Below are positions 34,420-43,209 of a stretch of 64,000 nt of DNA, in pieces (position 1 is the first letter of the stretch; the number at the start of each line of letters is the position of its first letter). Below the pieces are notes generated by a model. The model saw nothing but the letters and a program-made list of their open reading frames with translations. It was not told the origin of the DNA and did not search any database. The position numbers and the translations under genes are program-made. Source of the stretch: an uncultured Bacteroidales bacterium (lineage in GTDB: Bacteria; Bacteroidota; Bacteroidia; Bacteroidales; UBA932); contig CAMJHF010000001.1 in the NCBI GenBank assembly GCA_946405435.1, positions 62,001-126,000 on the forward strand, read 5' to 3'.

Positions 34420-34866
34420 ATGAATATAAGACATTTACTTCAAGGCCTCCTTTGCTTTTTGCTCCCGCTTGGCGGCTGTGCTGTAAAAGACGGCGAGATG
34501 AGGCCGGCAGACGGAATTATCAAGATCGTTGAAGGAGAAAATGTTATTGATGCCAATAATTATACTTTGCAAATCGCCCCTATGAGCGAAACTTACATTG
34601 TGCTGGAATACTGGGGCGAAGAAGATCACAGGACTCTGTCTGTTTTTTCTAAGACGGGGGAACCGGAGAAAAACGGAATAAGTTGGGAAATCCTTGAGGA
34701 CCTCAAGGTTGTTTCTCCGCCTGACAAGTGGGGTAGTTGCCGTGTGCAGCAGACCTTGAAGATAACCACAGCTGAAGCTAAAATCAGAGGAAGCCGAAGA
34801 TTCTCGCTGTACATATCCTGCAAAGACGGTGCGGCAAAACTCAATGTTCTACTGAAAGAACCGTAA
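34420..34866 (+). CDS. Small hypothetical lipoprotein
   Basis: A 148-residue protein with a lipobox (FLLPLGGCAV). The mature part is beta-rich and contains a NYTLQIAPMSETYIVLEYWG segment. I do not recognise the family. An in-frame GTG at 34408 adds four residues, but the ATG at 34420 gives the cleaner signal peptide. Base composition is more AT-rich than in flanking genes. No clear partner is visible. Confidence 0.6.
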   Translation: MNIRHLLQGLLCFLLPLGGCAVKDGEMRPADGIIKIVEGENVIDANNYTLQIAPMSETYIVLEYWGEEDHRTLSVFSKTGEPEKNGISWEILEDLKVVSPPDKWGSCRVQQTLKITTAEAKIRGSRRFSLYISCKDGAAKLNVLLKEP

Positions 34867-34871
34867 TACGC

Positions 34872-34978
34872 TCATTCGCTCCACCCGAATAGTTTTCCAC
34901 GGGCCTCGAAGAGCTTGAGCCAGGTACTGTCGCCGGAGGTGAGCTTATTCTTGTGGCTGAACAACACGGCACGTATCT
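34872..34978 (-). pseudogene. Possible remnant of a TPR/HTH regulator C-terminus
   Basis: Minus-strand translation gives HKNKLTSGDSTWLKLFEARG, then KLFGWSE and a stop at 34872. STWLKLFEA recalls the LNTWLKDLYSRT ending of the regulator at 3029-4645. There is no upstream coding sequence, because a stop lies just before it. The similarity is short and could be chance. The rest of the 34867-35109 gap holds only a TATATTTG box at 35068-35075 that may serve the next gene. Confidence 0.3.
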
Positions 34979-35109
34979 AGGGCACCACCCAGCCCCGTTT
35001 TCCACTCTGGTTGTCCCTCTTTTTTGGCCCATGCCCGCAGTGAGGGAACAAGTATGCTGAATTTTTGTATATTTGTGAATACGGAAATTAACCAACAAAA
35101 CATAACACA

Positions 35110-36285
35110 ATGAAACGTTTTATTATTGCAGCGACAGTAATCCTGATGGCCTGCTCGTGCAGCCAGAAGCTTTACAACGTAACCAAAACTTACGACGACA
35201 AGCACTTCGCCAAACTCCAGCAGGTGCTTGACAATCCCACTACTCCCAAAGCTGCCAGCTACAGCTTTACGGAAGCGTCCGACATAGGCCTCGTGGGAAA
35301 AATGTTCTACGACACCCCCAACCCATACCACCGTATCGACACCGTCAAGTACAAGGGCATGACCAAGGGCGAGAACCAGCAGGCACGCTGTTCCGCAGGC
35401 CTTGCCGTTATATTCAAGACCAACTCCAGCTCCATCAGCGTCAAGACCGAATGGGGCCAGCTGTACAGTTCCGTAGCCACCATGCCCATAGCCTATCGCG
35501 GCTACGACCTCTACATCAAGAACAAGAAGGGCCAGTGGCAGTGGGCCGCTTCCGGAGCCACCAAGCCCGAAAAAGGCACCGACAACCTTGTGCTCATCAA
35601 GGACATGGCTCCCGGCGAGAAGGAATGCATCCTGTATCTCCCCAACTACTGCGAGATCCGCTCCTGCAAGATAGGTACGACCGTAGGCTCCTACATCCAG
35701 AGGCTCGACGGACAGTTCCGTAACAAGATAGTCTTCCACGGCTCATCCTACACCCACGGCATCAGCACCAGCCGCCCCGGCATGAGCTATCCCATGCAGT
35801 TCATGCGCCATACCGGCATGCAGGTACTTGGCTTCGGCATGAGCGGCAACTGCAAGATGCAGCAGTATTTTGCCGACGTGCTTGAGGACGTCGAGGCCGA
35901 TGCCTATGTGTTCGACGCCTTCTCCAACCCCGACTACAAGATGATAAAGGAGCGCCTCCAGCCGTTTATCGACCGTCTCGTAGCCGCCCATCCCGGCAAG
36001 CCCCTCATCTTCCAGCAGACCATCTACCGCGAGGCCCGCAACTTCTCTCTGACCTACGACGCCAAGGAGCAGGCCAAGCAGGATATGGCCTCCACCATGT
36101 TCGACCAGCTGCTCAAAGATCCCAAGTACGCCGATGTGTACTTCATCCAGACCAACGCCTGCGAGAAGGACTCCCACGAGTATTCGGTAGACGGCGTCCA
36201 CCCCGACGACCACGGCTACTACCTCTGGAGCAAGTCCATCGAGAAGCCCATCCTTACCATCCTTGCCAAGTACGGCATAAAGTAG
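35110..36285 (+). CDS. Secreted SGNH/GDSL-family hydrolase (GxDLY + Lipase_GDSL_3 type)
   Basis: A 391-residue protein with a lipoprotein leader (VILMACSCSQK). The N-terminal half carries a YRGYDLYIK motif of the GxDLY beta-sandwich domain. The C-terminal half is an SGNH hydrolase with the nucleophile region VFHGSSYTHG, MSGNCKMQ for the Gly/Asn blocks, and the Asp/His pair in DGVHPDDHGY. Relatives are carbohydrate or lipid esterases; the substrate is not evident. The next gene starts one base after the stop, so the two form an operon. Confidence 0.85.
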   Translation: MKRFIIAATVILMACSCSQKLYNVTKTYDDKHFAKLQQVLDNPTTPKAASYSFTEASDIGLVGKMFYDTPNPYHRIDTVKYKGMTKGENQQARCSAGLAVIFKTNSSSISVKTEWGQLYSSVATMPIAYRGYDLYIKNKKGQWQWAASGATKPEKGTDNLVLIKDMAPGEKECILYLPNYCEIRSCKIGTTVGSYIQRLDGQFRNKIVFHGSSYTHGISTSRPGMSYPMQFMRHTGMQVLGFGMSGNCKMQQYFADVLEDVEADAYVFDAFSNPDYKMIKERLQPFIDRLVAAHPGKPLIFQQTIYREARNFSLTYDAKEQAKQDMASTMFDQLLKDPKYADVYFIQTNACEKDSHEYSVDGVHPDDHGYYLWSKSIEKPILTILAKYGIK

Positions 36286-36286
36286 T

Positions 36287-37015
36287 ATGAAGCGCCTGAC
36301 TGTTTTGTGTCTGCTCTGCGCTGCAGCGCTTGCTTGCAGTCCTGCTGCGGAGCCGCTCGTGGGCATTACCTGCTCGCGCAGCCGCTCCGGCAGTACCGTG
36401 CTGCCCACGACTTACTCCGATGCCGTAAGCAAGGCCGGAGGCGTACCGCTTGTCATACCTACGGTTTCCAGCATGGAGCAGGCCGCTGCCGTGGTGGCAG
36501 CCGTTGACGGCATCGTGTTTTCCGGAGGCGAGGATGTGAATCCTGCGTGGTACGGCGAGGAGGTGCTCAACGAAACAGTCGAGATTGATTTTGTCCGCGA
36601 CCGCTCCGACAGTCTGCTTGCCCGCGCCGCACTGGCGGCGGGCAAGCCTGTCCTGGCGATATGCCGCGGCTCGCAGTTGATGAATGTCATCATGGGCGGC
36701 TCGCTCTGGCAGGACCTGCCCTCTCAGCTTGGGGTTTCGCACAGCGATGTTGTGCACAATATATCTGTTGAACCAGGTAGCTTCCTGGCCCGTATCTACG
36801 GCTCCGACTCGCTGAAAGTCAATTCGATGCATCATCAGGCGGTCAAGGATGTGGCGCCGGGTATCACCGTAGTGGCACGTTCCGCCGACGGTGTCGTGGA
36901 GGCATGGGAGACGCCTCAGGTTTGGGCTGTCCAGTTCCACCCCGAGAAGATGCTCGCCTCCGGCGACGAAAGCTGGCTCCCTCTTTTCGAGGCATTTACT
37001 GCGGTTTGTAAATAA
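36287..37015 (+). CDS. Class I glutamine amidotransferase-like hydrolase (peptidase C26, PuuD-like)
   Basis: A 242-residue protein with an exported N-terminus (LCLLCAAALACSPAAE), probably a lipoprotein. The triad is visible: nucleophile Cys126 in LAICRGSQLMN, and His and Glu in VQFHPEKM. The VNSMHHQAVKD segment is typical of gamma-glutamyl-gamma-aminobutyrate hydrolases. A secreted form suggests cleavage of gamma-glutamyl compounds in the envelope rather than cytoplasmic putrescine catabolism. It is translated with the SGNH hydrolase. Two inverted repeats follow its stop. Confidence 0.85.
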   Translation: MKRLTVLCLLCAAALACSPAAEPLVGITCSRSRSGSTVLPTTYSDAVSKAGGVPLVIPTVSSMEQAAAVVAAVDGIVFSGGEDVNPAWYGEEVLNETVEIDFVRDRSDSLLARAALAAGKPVLAICRGSQLMNVIMGGSLWQDLPSQLGVSHSDVVHNISVEPGSFLARIYGSDSLKVNSMHHQAVKDVAPGITVVARSADGVVEAWETPQVWAVQFHPEKMLASGDESWLPLFEAFTAVCK

Positions 37016-37026
37016 TCTTACGCAGC

Positions 37027-37061
37027 GTACAAGGTCGCTTTTTTCGCCTTCGACCTTGTAC
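37027..37061. repeat. Dispersed GTACAAGGTCG inverted repeat, copy 2
   Basis: Perfect 11-bp arms (37027-37037 and 37051-37061) with a T-rich loop, just after the stop of the amidotransferase-like gene. The arms are the same as at 2949 and 37102. Confidence 0.75.
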
Positions 37062-37101
37062 ACTGTTTCTGCCCTGCAATGGTGTCCAATGCTTATCTTG
37101 C

Positions 37102-37136
37102 GTACAAGGTCGTGCCGCTGAAATCCGACCTTGTAC
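37102..37136. repeat. Dispersed GTACAAGGTCG inverted repeat, copy 3
   Basis: Perfect 11-bp arms (37102-37112 and 37126-37136) and a 13-nt loop unlike that of copy 2, in the same convergent gap. Conserved arms with free loops point to a structural or protein-binding role. Confidence 0.75.
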
Positions 37137-37336
37137 ACTCTCGGAGATTCTCGCCAGTTGTTCCCACACCTGTTCCAAATGGGAGACCTGCGCCACGGGA
37201 CGTGGTAAGCTGCGAAAAGCTCCGGGGACCTTCAAACAGGAATGGGGCGTTTTCTATAATCTCCTGACTCCCAACACCTTGCTAAACTTCCCGGGGGATT
37301 CTTCCCCTGGGATCTACTGGTAAGCTGCTGAAGGAC

Positions 37337-37356
37337 AGCGTTTTACAAAAAACGCT
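37337..37356. terminator. Hairpin in the convergent gap before uvrA
   Basis: AGCGTTTT and AAAACGCT pair around a four-base loop. It lies between the plus-strand amidotransferase-like gene and the minus-strand uvrA and could stop transcription from either side. The rest of the 375-bp gap (37016-37390) holds the two inverted repeats and an imperfect C/G-rich hairpin near 37290-37312. Confidence 0.45.
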
Positions 37357-37390
37357 AAACGACAACGGAAACGTGACCTTCGCCCCCCCC

Positions 37391-40150
37391 TCAAAGAACA
37401 TCTTTGAGGTAGGGTCCGGTGACGCTGGAGGTGTCGGAGGCGACTTGCTCCGGAGTGCCGCATGAAACGACGGTGCCTCCGCGGCGTCCGCCTTCGGGCC
37501 CCATGTCTATAAGGTAGTCCACGCTCTTGAGGATGTCGGGGTTGTGCTCGATGATGATCACCGTATTCCCCTGATCTACAAGCTTCTGGAGTACGTCCAG
37601 CAGGGTTTTTATGTCCTCGAAGTGAAGACCCGTAGTGGGCTCGTCCAGCATATACAAAGTGTTGCCAGTGGCCTTGCGGAACAGCTCGGCGGCAAGTTTC
37701 ATCCGCTGGCTTTCACCTCCGGAGAGCGTCACGCTCGACTGCCCGAGGTGCACGTATCCCAGGCCCACGTCCACCAGGGCCTTGAGCTTGGGCGCTATCT
37801 TGGGATTGGCCTTGAAGAACTCGTGGGCTTCGGAGATTGGCATTTCGAGCACGTCGTTGATATTTTTGCCCTTGTAGTGCACCGCAAGAGTATCCTCTTT
37901 GTAGCGCCTTCCGCGACATGCCTCGCAGACCACGTTTACAGAGGGCAGGAAGTTCATTTCCACCACTTTAATGCCTGCACCCTTGCATTCCTCGCAGCGG
38001 CCGCCGGCTACATTGAAAGAGAAACGTCCGGCTTTGAAGCCTCGCACCTTGGCGTCGGGCGTTTCCTCGAACAGGCGCCTGATGTCGTCGAACACGCCCG
38101 TGAACGTGGCGGGGTTGGACCGCGGTGAGCGGCCTATGGGACTTTGGTCGATTTCAATAACCTTGTCGATGTTTTCGATGCCTTCCAGGGAGCCGTAGGG
38201 AAGGGGCTTTTGCTTGGAGTGGTAGAAGCGGGCCTTCAAGATGGGCATCAGGGTTTCGTTGACCAGCGAACTCTTGCCGCTGCCGGACACCCCGCTCACT
38301 CCCACAAGGCAGCCGAGCGGGAAACTGACGTCGATTCCTTTGAGGTTGTTGCCTCTGGCGCCCTTGATTGTCAGGAACTTGCCGTTGCCTTGCCGGCGCG
38401 TGGAGGGAATCTCGATCTTCCTGTGCCCTGCAAGGTACTCGTTGGTTATGGATTCTGGAGAATAATCGCCGTTTCCGCTCTTGTCGGCGGGCCCTGAATA
38501 GCAGATACGGCCGCCTTCGGTTCCTGCGCCGGGGCCTACGTCCACCAGCCAGTCGGCGTTGCGCATGGTCTCTTCGTCGTGCTCCACTACAATGACGGTG
38601 TTGCCCTCGTCGCGTAGCTTCTTCAGTGATGCTATCAGCTTGCGGTTGTCCCTCTGGTGCAGGCCTATGGACGGCTCGTCCAGGATGTAGATTACGCCCA
38701 CCAGCTTGGAGCCTATCTGCGTGGCGAGCCTTATGCGCTGGCTCTCGCCTCCGGAGAGCGATGCCGTAGCCCTGTCCAGCGACAGGTACTCGAGGCCCAC
38801 GTCAACGAGAAACTGGAGCCTGTCGCCCAGCTCGCGAAGCACGTCGCGGGCCACCGCCTTGCCCCGGCCGGTGAGTTTTCCGTCAAGGGAACGTATCCAT
38901 GCGAGCATCTCGGAGATTTCCATGGCAGATACCTCCGAGATGGTCTTGCCGTCGATGCGGAAATACTTGGTCTCTTCTTTGAGACGCGTGCCGCCGCACT
39001 CGGGGCAAGTGACGCGGTCTTCCACGTCACCCACTACGCCCTCCCAGATGCACATCTGCGAGAGGCTTCCCTCACCTATGCGGTAGAGATCCTCGGAACC
39101 GTTTATTATCAGTGAGATATACTCCTGGGGAACGTCTTCTATGGGAGCGTAGAGGGAGAAGTTGTGCTTTCGGGCCATAGCCCTTACAATCTCGAACTTG
39201 CGATTGCCGCGCTCCTTTCCCAGCGGGACGATACCGCCCTCGGCGATGGAAATCCTTGGGTCGGGAATCAGCGTCTCCATGCTGATGTCGGCCACGGTGC
39301 CCAGTCCTTTGCAGACAGGGCAGTAGCCTTCCGGCGAATTGAAGGAGAAACTGTGGGGTGCCGGCTCCTGGAAGGAAATGCCGGATTCGGGATCGACCAG
39401 GTGCTTCGAGAAATGCCTCAGCGCCCCGGTCTCGGCGTCCAGGACCGCAACGGAACCCTTGCCTATTCCTATGGCTCCGGCAACGGAACTGCGTATGCGG
39501 GAGAGGTCTCCGGCGCCGGGTTTGAGTTTGTCGACTACCAACTCTATGAAGTGGTTTTTGTAGCGGTCGAGGGCATCTACCTCGGCGAGTTCAAGTATCT
39601 CGCCGTCAATTCGTATCTGGGTATAACCGCGCCGGCGCATCTGGTCGAAGAGCTCGCGGTAGTGACCTTTGCGGCCGCGCACGAGAGGAGCCAGCAGCAC
39701 GCACTTGCGTCCGGAAAACTCCGACATGATGAGGTCGACGATCTGGGAGTCGGTGTAGCGTACCATCTCCTTGCCGCTCACGGGGGAGTAGGCAGTGGAA
39801 GCCCTTGCATAGAGGAGTCGGAGAAAATCGTAGATTTCCGTGATGGTTCCCACAGTCGAGCGGGGGTTGGACGAAGTTGTCTTCTGCTCTATCGCTATGA
39901 TGGGACTCAGGCCGTCCACGCTCTCCACGTCTGGCTTCTCCAGCACTCCCATGAAATGCTTGGCATAGGGAGACAGGGTGTTCATGTAGCGCCGCTGACC
40001 CTCGGCGTATATGGTATCGAACGCCAGCGAACTCTTGCCGCTGCCGCTCAATCCAGTGATAACCACGTACTTGCCGCGCGGTATATCCACGTCCACCCCC
40101 TTGAGGTTGTGAGCGCGTGCGCCACGGATTCTGATGATTTCTTCTGCCAT
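37391..40150 (-). CDS. uvrA: Excinuclease ABC subunit A
   Basis: A 919-residue damage-recognition ATPase of nucleotide excision repair. It has two ABC modules (Walker A GLSGSGKSSLAFDT near the N-terminus and GVSGSGKSSLVNETL in the second half), two LSGGESQR signatures, and zinc-finger cysteines (CPVCKGLG, CPECGGTR, CEECKGAG, CEACRGRR). The length is normal. It is the last gene of a compact minus-strand run: MBL hydrolase, nucleoside kinase, recO, uvrA, with gaps of five bases or less. Confidence 0.97.
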   Translation of the reverse strand: MAEEIIRIRGARAHNLKGVDVDIPRGKYVVITGLSGSGKSSLAFDTIYAEGQRRYMNTLSPYAKHFMGVLEKPDVESVDGLSPIIAIEQKTTSSNPRSTVGTITEIYDFLRLLYARASTAYSPVSGKEMVRYTDSQIVDLIMSEFSGRKCVLLAPLVRGRKGHYRELFDQMRRRGYTQIRIDGEILELAEVDALDRYKNHFIELVVDKLKPGAGDLSRIRSSVAGAIGIGKGSVAVLDAETGALRHFSKHLVDPESGISFQEPAPHSFSFNSPEGYCPVCKGLGTVADISMETLIPDPRISIAEGGIVPLGKERGNRKFEIVRAMARKHNFSLYAPIEDVPQEYISLIINGSEDLYRIGEGSLSQMCIWEGVVGDVEDRVTCPECGGTRLKEETKYFRIDGKTISEVSAMEISEMLAWIRSLDGKLTGRGKAVARDVLRELGDRLQFLVDVGLEYLSLDRATASLSGGESQRIRLATQIGSKLVGVIYILDEPSIGLHQRDNRKLIASLKKLRDEGNTVIVVEHDEETMRNADWLVDVGPGAGTEGGRICYSGPADKSGNGDYSPESITNEYLAGHRKIEIPSTRRQGNGKFLTIKGARGNNLKGIDVSFPLGCLVGVSGVSGSGKSSLVNETLMPILKARFYHSKQKPLPYGSLEGIENIDKVIEIDQSPIGRSPRSNPATFTGVFDDIRRLFEETPDAKVRGFKAGRFSFNVAGGRCEECKGAGIKVVEMNFLPSVNVVCEACRGRRYKEDTLAVHYKGKNINDVLEMPISEAHEFFKANPKIAPKLKALVDVGLGYVHLGQSSVTLSGGESQRMKLAAELFRKATGNTLYMLDEPTTGLHFEDIKTLLDVLQKLVDQGNTVIIIEHNPDILKSVDYLIDMGPEGGRRGGTVVSCGTPEQVASDTSSVTGPYLKDVL

Positions 40151-40155
40151 AAAGT

Positions 40156-40806
40156 TTATTTGTACAACTCCCGCAGGACGCTCAGCGAGCGGATTTCGAG
40201 GCGGGATTCGGTGTGGAAACTGATGTAGTCGAGGAGGAGCGATGCTACGTCCGAGCGCTGGGCGCCGCTCATGGGGATGAGAAGCGACTCGGCGGCGCTG
40301 CTCTCAAGGAATCTGGACAGAAGGGCATAATTCTCTCCTGCGAAGGGAGCAAGGTCGCCGATGGTCGGGCTGAACCCAAGTTCTACCGCCAGCTCCAGAA
40401 GGAAGCGCAGGTGGTAGTTGGAAAAATCGTTCTGCAGGGCATCCAGAGTGAGGATGCTCCTGCGGCACCATTCGTAGAAATCCCCTGCGCCTTCGCCGTC
40501 CCGGATGGCTCGGTAAAGCACCTCGCTCATGAACATGGTCATGGAATTCTTGTATATGCTGGAACGTATCCCGGCAAGGGGCTCCGGCACCGATACTGAG
40601 TTCAGGCGCCAGAGTTCGGACTTCGGATTCTCAACCACTTCGGCCTCCAGGAGCGACAGGGGCTGCAGCGCCCCTCCGGGTATCTTCCGGGAAACGCCCA
40701 CGATGAAACTGCGCCGGCCCCACTCGGCGCTGAGGGTGTGCAGCACCAGCGAAGAATCGCCCACCTTGGTGACGGCCAGGACAATGAACCCGCAGGCGTG
40801 CGTCAT
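40156..40806 (-). CDS. recO: DNA repair protein RecO
   Basis: A 216-residue protein with an N-terminal OB-fold region (VLAVTKVGDSSLVLHTLSAEWG) and a helical C-terminal domain, typical of RecO. RecO anneals strands and loads RecA with RecR at gapped DNA. It is slightly shorter than the E. coli protein, as usual in Bacteroidales. The gene sits three bases after the nucleoside kinase and five before uvrA, linking two DNA-repair functions. Confidence 0.9.
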   Translation of the reverse strand: MTHACGFIVLAVTKVGDSSLVLHTLSAEWGRRSFIVGVSRKIPGGALQPLSLLEAEVVENPKSELWRLNSVSVPEPLAGIRSSIYKNSMTMFMSEVLYRAIRDGEGAGDFYEWCRRSILTLDALQNDFSNYHLRFLLELAVELGFSPTIGDLAPFAGENYALLSRFLESSAAESLLIPMSGAQRSDVASLLLDYISFHTESRLEIRSLSVLRELYK

Positions 40807-40809
40807 CTC

Positions 40810-41805
40810 CTAAAGTGTCTGTCCTCCAATGAATTCGCGCATGATGGAGGTGGGCGGGATGGCCGCTATCTCCGAAGGCTTGAGAGCTACAACCCTCTTC
40901 AGGAATTCCAGGAGTACTTGAGCCTTTTCATGCGCAGGAGACGACTCGGCAATGCCGTACAGCAGAGGCTCGGCGTAATACTTCAGAAGGGGTACGTCGT
41001 AGAGGGTGGAGGAGTTGAACACCACGTCGGCATTCTCCTCGAAGGTGAAGATGTTGAGAGTTTCGCCCCTTCGCACCGAGGGCCAGCGGAGGATGTTGTC
41101 CTCGGGGCTGATGCCGCGGACGCGGTTGTCGCGCACGATTCGGCGCAGCAGGCGCTTGTCGGTGGTGCTGTTGTGCACCTTCTCGCCTCCGGGAAGGGAG
41201 CTGAGCGCCGAAATGTAGATGCGGAAGATGCGGCCCTGGTCCACTGCGTAGGTGAGTGCGGGATTCAGGGCGTGGATGCCCTCCATGAACAGGATGTCAT
41301 GCTTCTCGAGCTTGAGGGCCCTTGACGGATCCATTATGGTGCGGCCTTCCTTGAAATCGAACTTGGGGATAATAACTTCCTTGCCGGACAGCAGGTCGTT
41401 GAGGTTGTCGTTCAGGAGCTCGATGTTCATGGCCCCGAGAGCCTCGAAGTCGTACTCGCCGTTTTCGTCCAGAGGGGTCTGCTCGCGGGGCTTGAAGTAA
41501 TTGTCCAACTCTATGACTTTCGGCGAGATACCGAGTACCTTACACTGCTGCGCGATGCGCAGCGAACTGCTGGTCTTGCCGCTGGAACTGGGACCGGATA
41601 TCATGACTATGCTGGAGTGCTGGCGGCGCCAGAAAATCTGGTCGGCGGCTTCGGCGTACTTGCGCTCCTGGCGGGCCTCGCACAGGTTGATGAGGGGAAT
41701 GGCGTCACCCGCCTGGACCACTTCGTTGACTTTCTCTATGGTGTCTATTCCTATTGCAGAGCACCAGTCTTTGTACTCCTGCCTTGCTGCTTCGATCTTA
41801 GTCAT
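40810..41805 (-). CDS. Uridine kinase-like nucleoside kinase, short form
   Basis: A 331-residue P-loop kinase with Walker A GPSSSGKTSSSLRIAQ, the ELDNYFKPREQTPLD segment and the PKFDFKEGRTIMD motif of the phosphoribulokinase/uridine kinase family. Many Bacteroidales relatives are ~550 residues with a TGS and ThrRS-like N-terminal region. Here only the end of that region seems to remain (RQERKYAEAADQIFWRRQH), so it is a naturally short or shortened version. The start overlaps the end of the MBL gene by eight bases. The substrate is uncertain. Confidence 0.85.
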   Translation of the reverse strand: MTKIEAARQEYKDWCSAIGIDTIEKVNEVVQAGDAIPLINLCEARQERKYAEAADQIFWRRQHSSIVMISGPSSSGKTSSSLRIAQQCKVLGISPKVIELDNYFKPREQTPLDENGEYDFEALGAMNIELLNDNLNDLLSGKEVIIPKFDFKEGRTIMDPSRALKLEKHDILFMEGIHALNPALTYAVDQGRIFRIYISALSSLPGGEKVHNSTTDKRLLRRIVRDNRVRGISPEDNILRWPSVRRGETLNIFTFEENADVVFNSSTLYDVPLLKYYAEPLLYGIAESSPAHEKAQVLLEFLKRVVALKPSEIAAIPPTSIMREFIGGQTL

Positions 41806-42481
41806 ATTGTGCTTGATTTAATTCGGGGATTTCTTCGCGCTCGTTGAACGGCTCCAGGAAAGGATTGCCGGTGCGCTCGTCGCTTATGGTGCTGGCCGGG
41901 CCGTGTCCGGGATAGATTTCCGTGGGCCCCGGGAGTATCATGAGTTTCTCCATGATGGCCTTGATTTCCTGGTCGTAATCGCCGCCGAAGAGGTCTGAGC
42001 GCCCTATTGCTCCGGCAAACAGCGTGTCGCCGGAAAACATCACGCCGCGGGCTTCGTCGTAGTAGCATACGCAGCCGGGGGAGTGCCCGGGGGTAGTTAT
42101 CACCTTGAAACTCAGGCCGGCAGCATCTATGACCGCGCCGTCGGAAATGTCTGTCGTGGTGAAGGATGCGTCAGGTACGGGGATTCCGAACCTGCCGACC
42201 CTCTGGAAATAGTCTATGACGGGTTTGTCTTCCGGGGACATGTAGACGGGGATTCCGAACTCCTTCTGCAGGGCGGCGGCTCCGTATGTGTGGTCCATGT
42301 GTCCGTGGGTCAGGAGTATGGCCTCGGGCGTGAGGCCGAGACCGCGGAGGCGGGAGAGCATTTTTTCCTGTTCTTCCCCAGGCTGGCAGCCTGGATCTAT
42401 CACTACGCACCGTCCCGGCGCTCCGGAAGCTATGTATGTATTCTCGTCGAGTCTGTTGAATACAAGTCTGTGTATATCCAT
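41798..42481 (-). CDS. MBL-fold metallo-hydrolase (glyoxalase II-like)
   Basis: A 227-residue metallo-beta-lactamase-fold hydrolase with LLTHGHMDHTYGA (HxHxDH), TTPGHSPGCVCYY, GVMFSGDTLFAGAIGRSD and YPGHGPAS, which supply the two-zinc site. Relatives include glyoxalase II and persulfide dioxygenases. The start at 42481 is taken because MDIHRLVFNRLDENTYI is the typical family N-terminus. It heads the minus-strand operon and is divergent from the deoxynucleoside kinases. Confidence 0.88.
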   Translation of the reverse strand: MDIHRLVFNRLDENTYIASGAPGRCVVIDPGCQPGEEQEKMLSRLRGLGLTPEAILLTHGHMDHTYGAAALQKEFGIPVYMSPEDKPVIDYFQRVGRFGIPVPDASFTTTDISDGAVIDAAGLSFKVITTPGHSPGCVCYYDEARGVMFSGDTLFAGAIGRSDLFGGDYDQEIKAIMEKLMILPGPTEIYPGHGPASTISDERTGNPFLEPFNEREEIPELNQAQYD

Positions 42482-42561
42482 AAAAATATAAAAACCCTTC
42501 TGTTCAGTCTGGCAAAAATACGAAATTCTGCTTATTTTTGTAAACATTAAATCAAAGTTCA

Positions 42562-43176
42562 ATGCACATCGGTATAGCTGGCAACATCGGATGCGGCAAG
42601 ACGACACTCACACGTCTGCTTGCAGAACATTATGGCTGGACTCCCAAGTACGAGGCCGTGACCTACAACCCCTATCTGGAAGACTACTACAAAGACATTC
42701 CGCGCTGGTCCTACAACCTGGAAACCTACTTCCTGGCGCAACGTTTCAAGGACGTACTCGAGATAGCCTCTTCCAAGGATGTCATAATCCAGGACCGCAC
42801 CCTGCAGGAAGGAGTGCATATCTTCGTGGCCAACAACCGCGAGCAGGGCAACCTTTCCGAGCGCGACTACGACACCTATATGCAGCTCTACAACCTCATG
42901 ATGTCCATGGTCAATCCGCCCGATCTCCTTATCTACCTCAAGTCGTCGGTGCCCCACCTTGTCGCGCAGATCCAGAAACGCGGCAGGGATTACGAACAGT
43001 CCATCAGCCTGGAGTACCTTTCCGGCCTCAACAACCACTACGAGGAGTGGATTGCCGGCTACAAAGGACGCCTGCTTGTGATTGACGCCGACACCCTCGA
43101 TTTTGAGCACAATCCTGCCGATTTCGAATCTATAACGGATAAAATCGACGCCGAACTCTACGGCCTATTCAAATAA
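42562..43176 (+). CDS. Deoxynucleoside kinase, first of a tandem pair
   Basis: A 204-residue P-loop kinase of the dCK/dGK family that phosphorylates deoxynucleosides for salvage. Seen: GNIGCGKTTL (Walker A), IQDRTLQEG in place of the common DRS motif, and IQKRGRDYEQSI (LID arginines). TATTTTTG at 42533-42540 is a candidate -7 box. It is closely related to the next gene; the pair may correspond to deoxyadenosine and deoxyguanosine kinases, but specificity cannot be read directly. Confidence 0.9.
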   Translation: MHIGIAGNIGCGKTTLTRLLAEHYGWTPKYEAVTYNPYLEDYYKDIPRWSYNLETYFLAQRFKDVLEIASSKDVIIQDRTLQEGVHIFVANNREQGNLSERDYDTYMQLYNLMMSMVNPPDLLIYLKSSVPHLVAQIQKRGRDYEQSISLEYLSGLNNHYEEWIAGYKGRLLVIDADTLDFEHNPADFESITDKIDAELYGLFK

Positions 43177-43209
43177 TTATTATATTTGTAGATTGTAAAA
43201 TAGATTACT

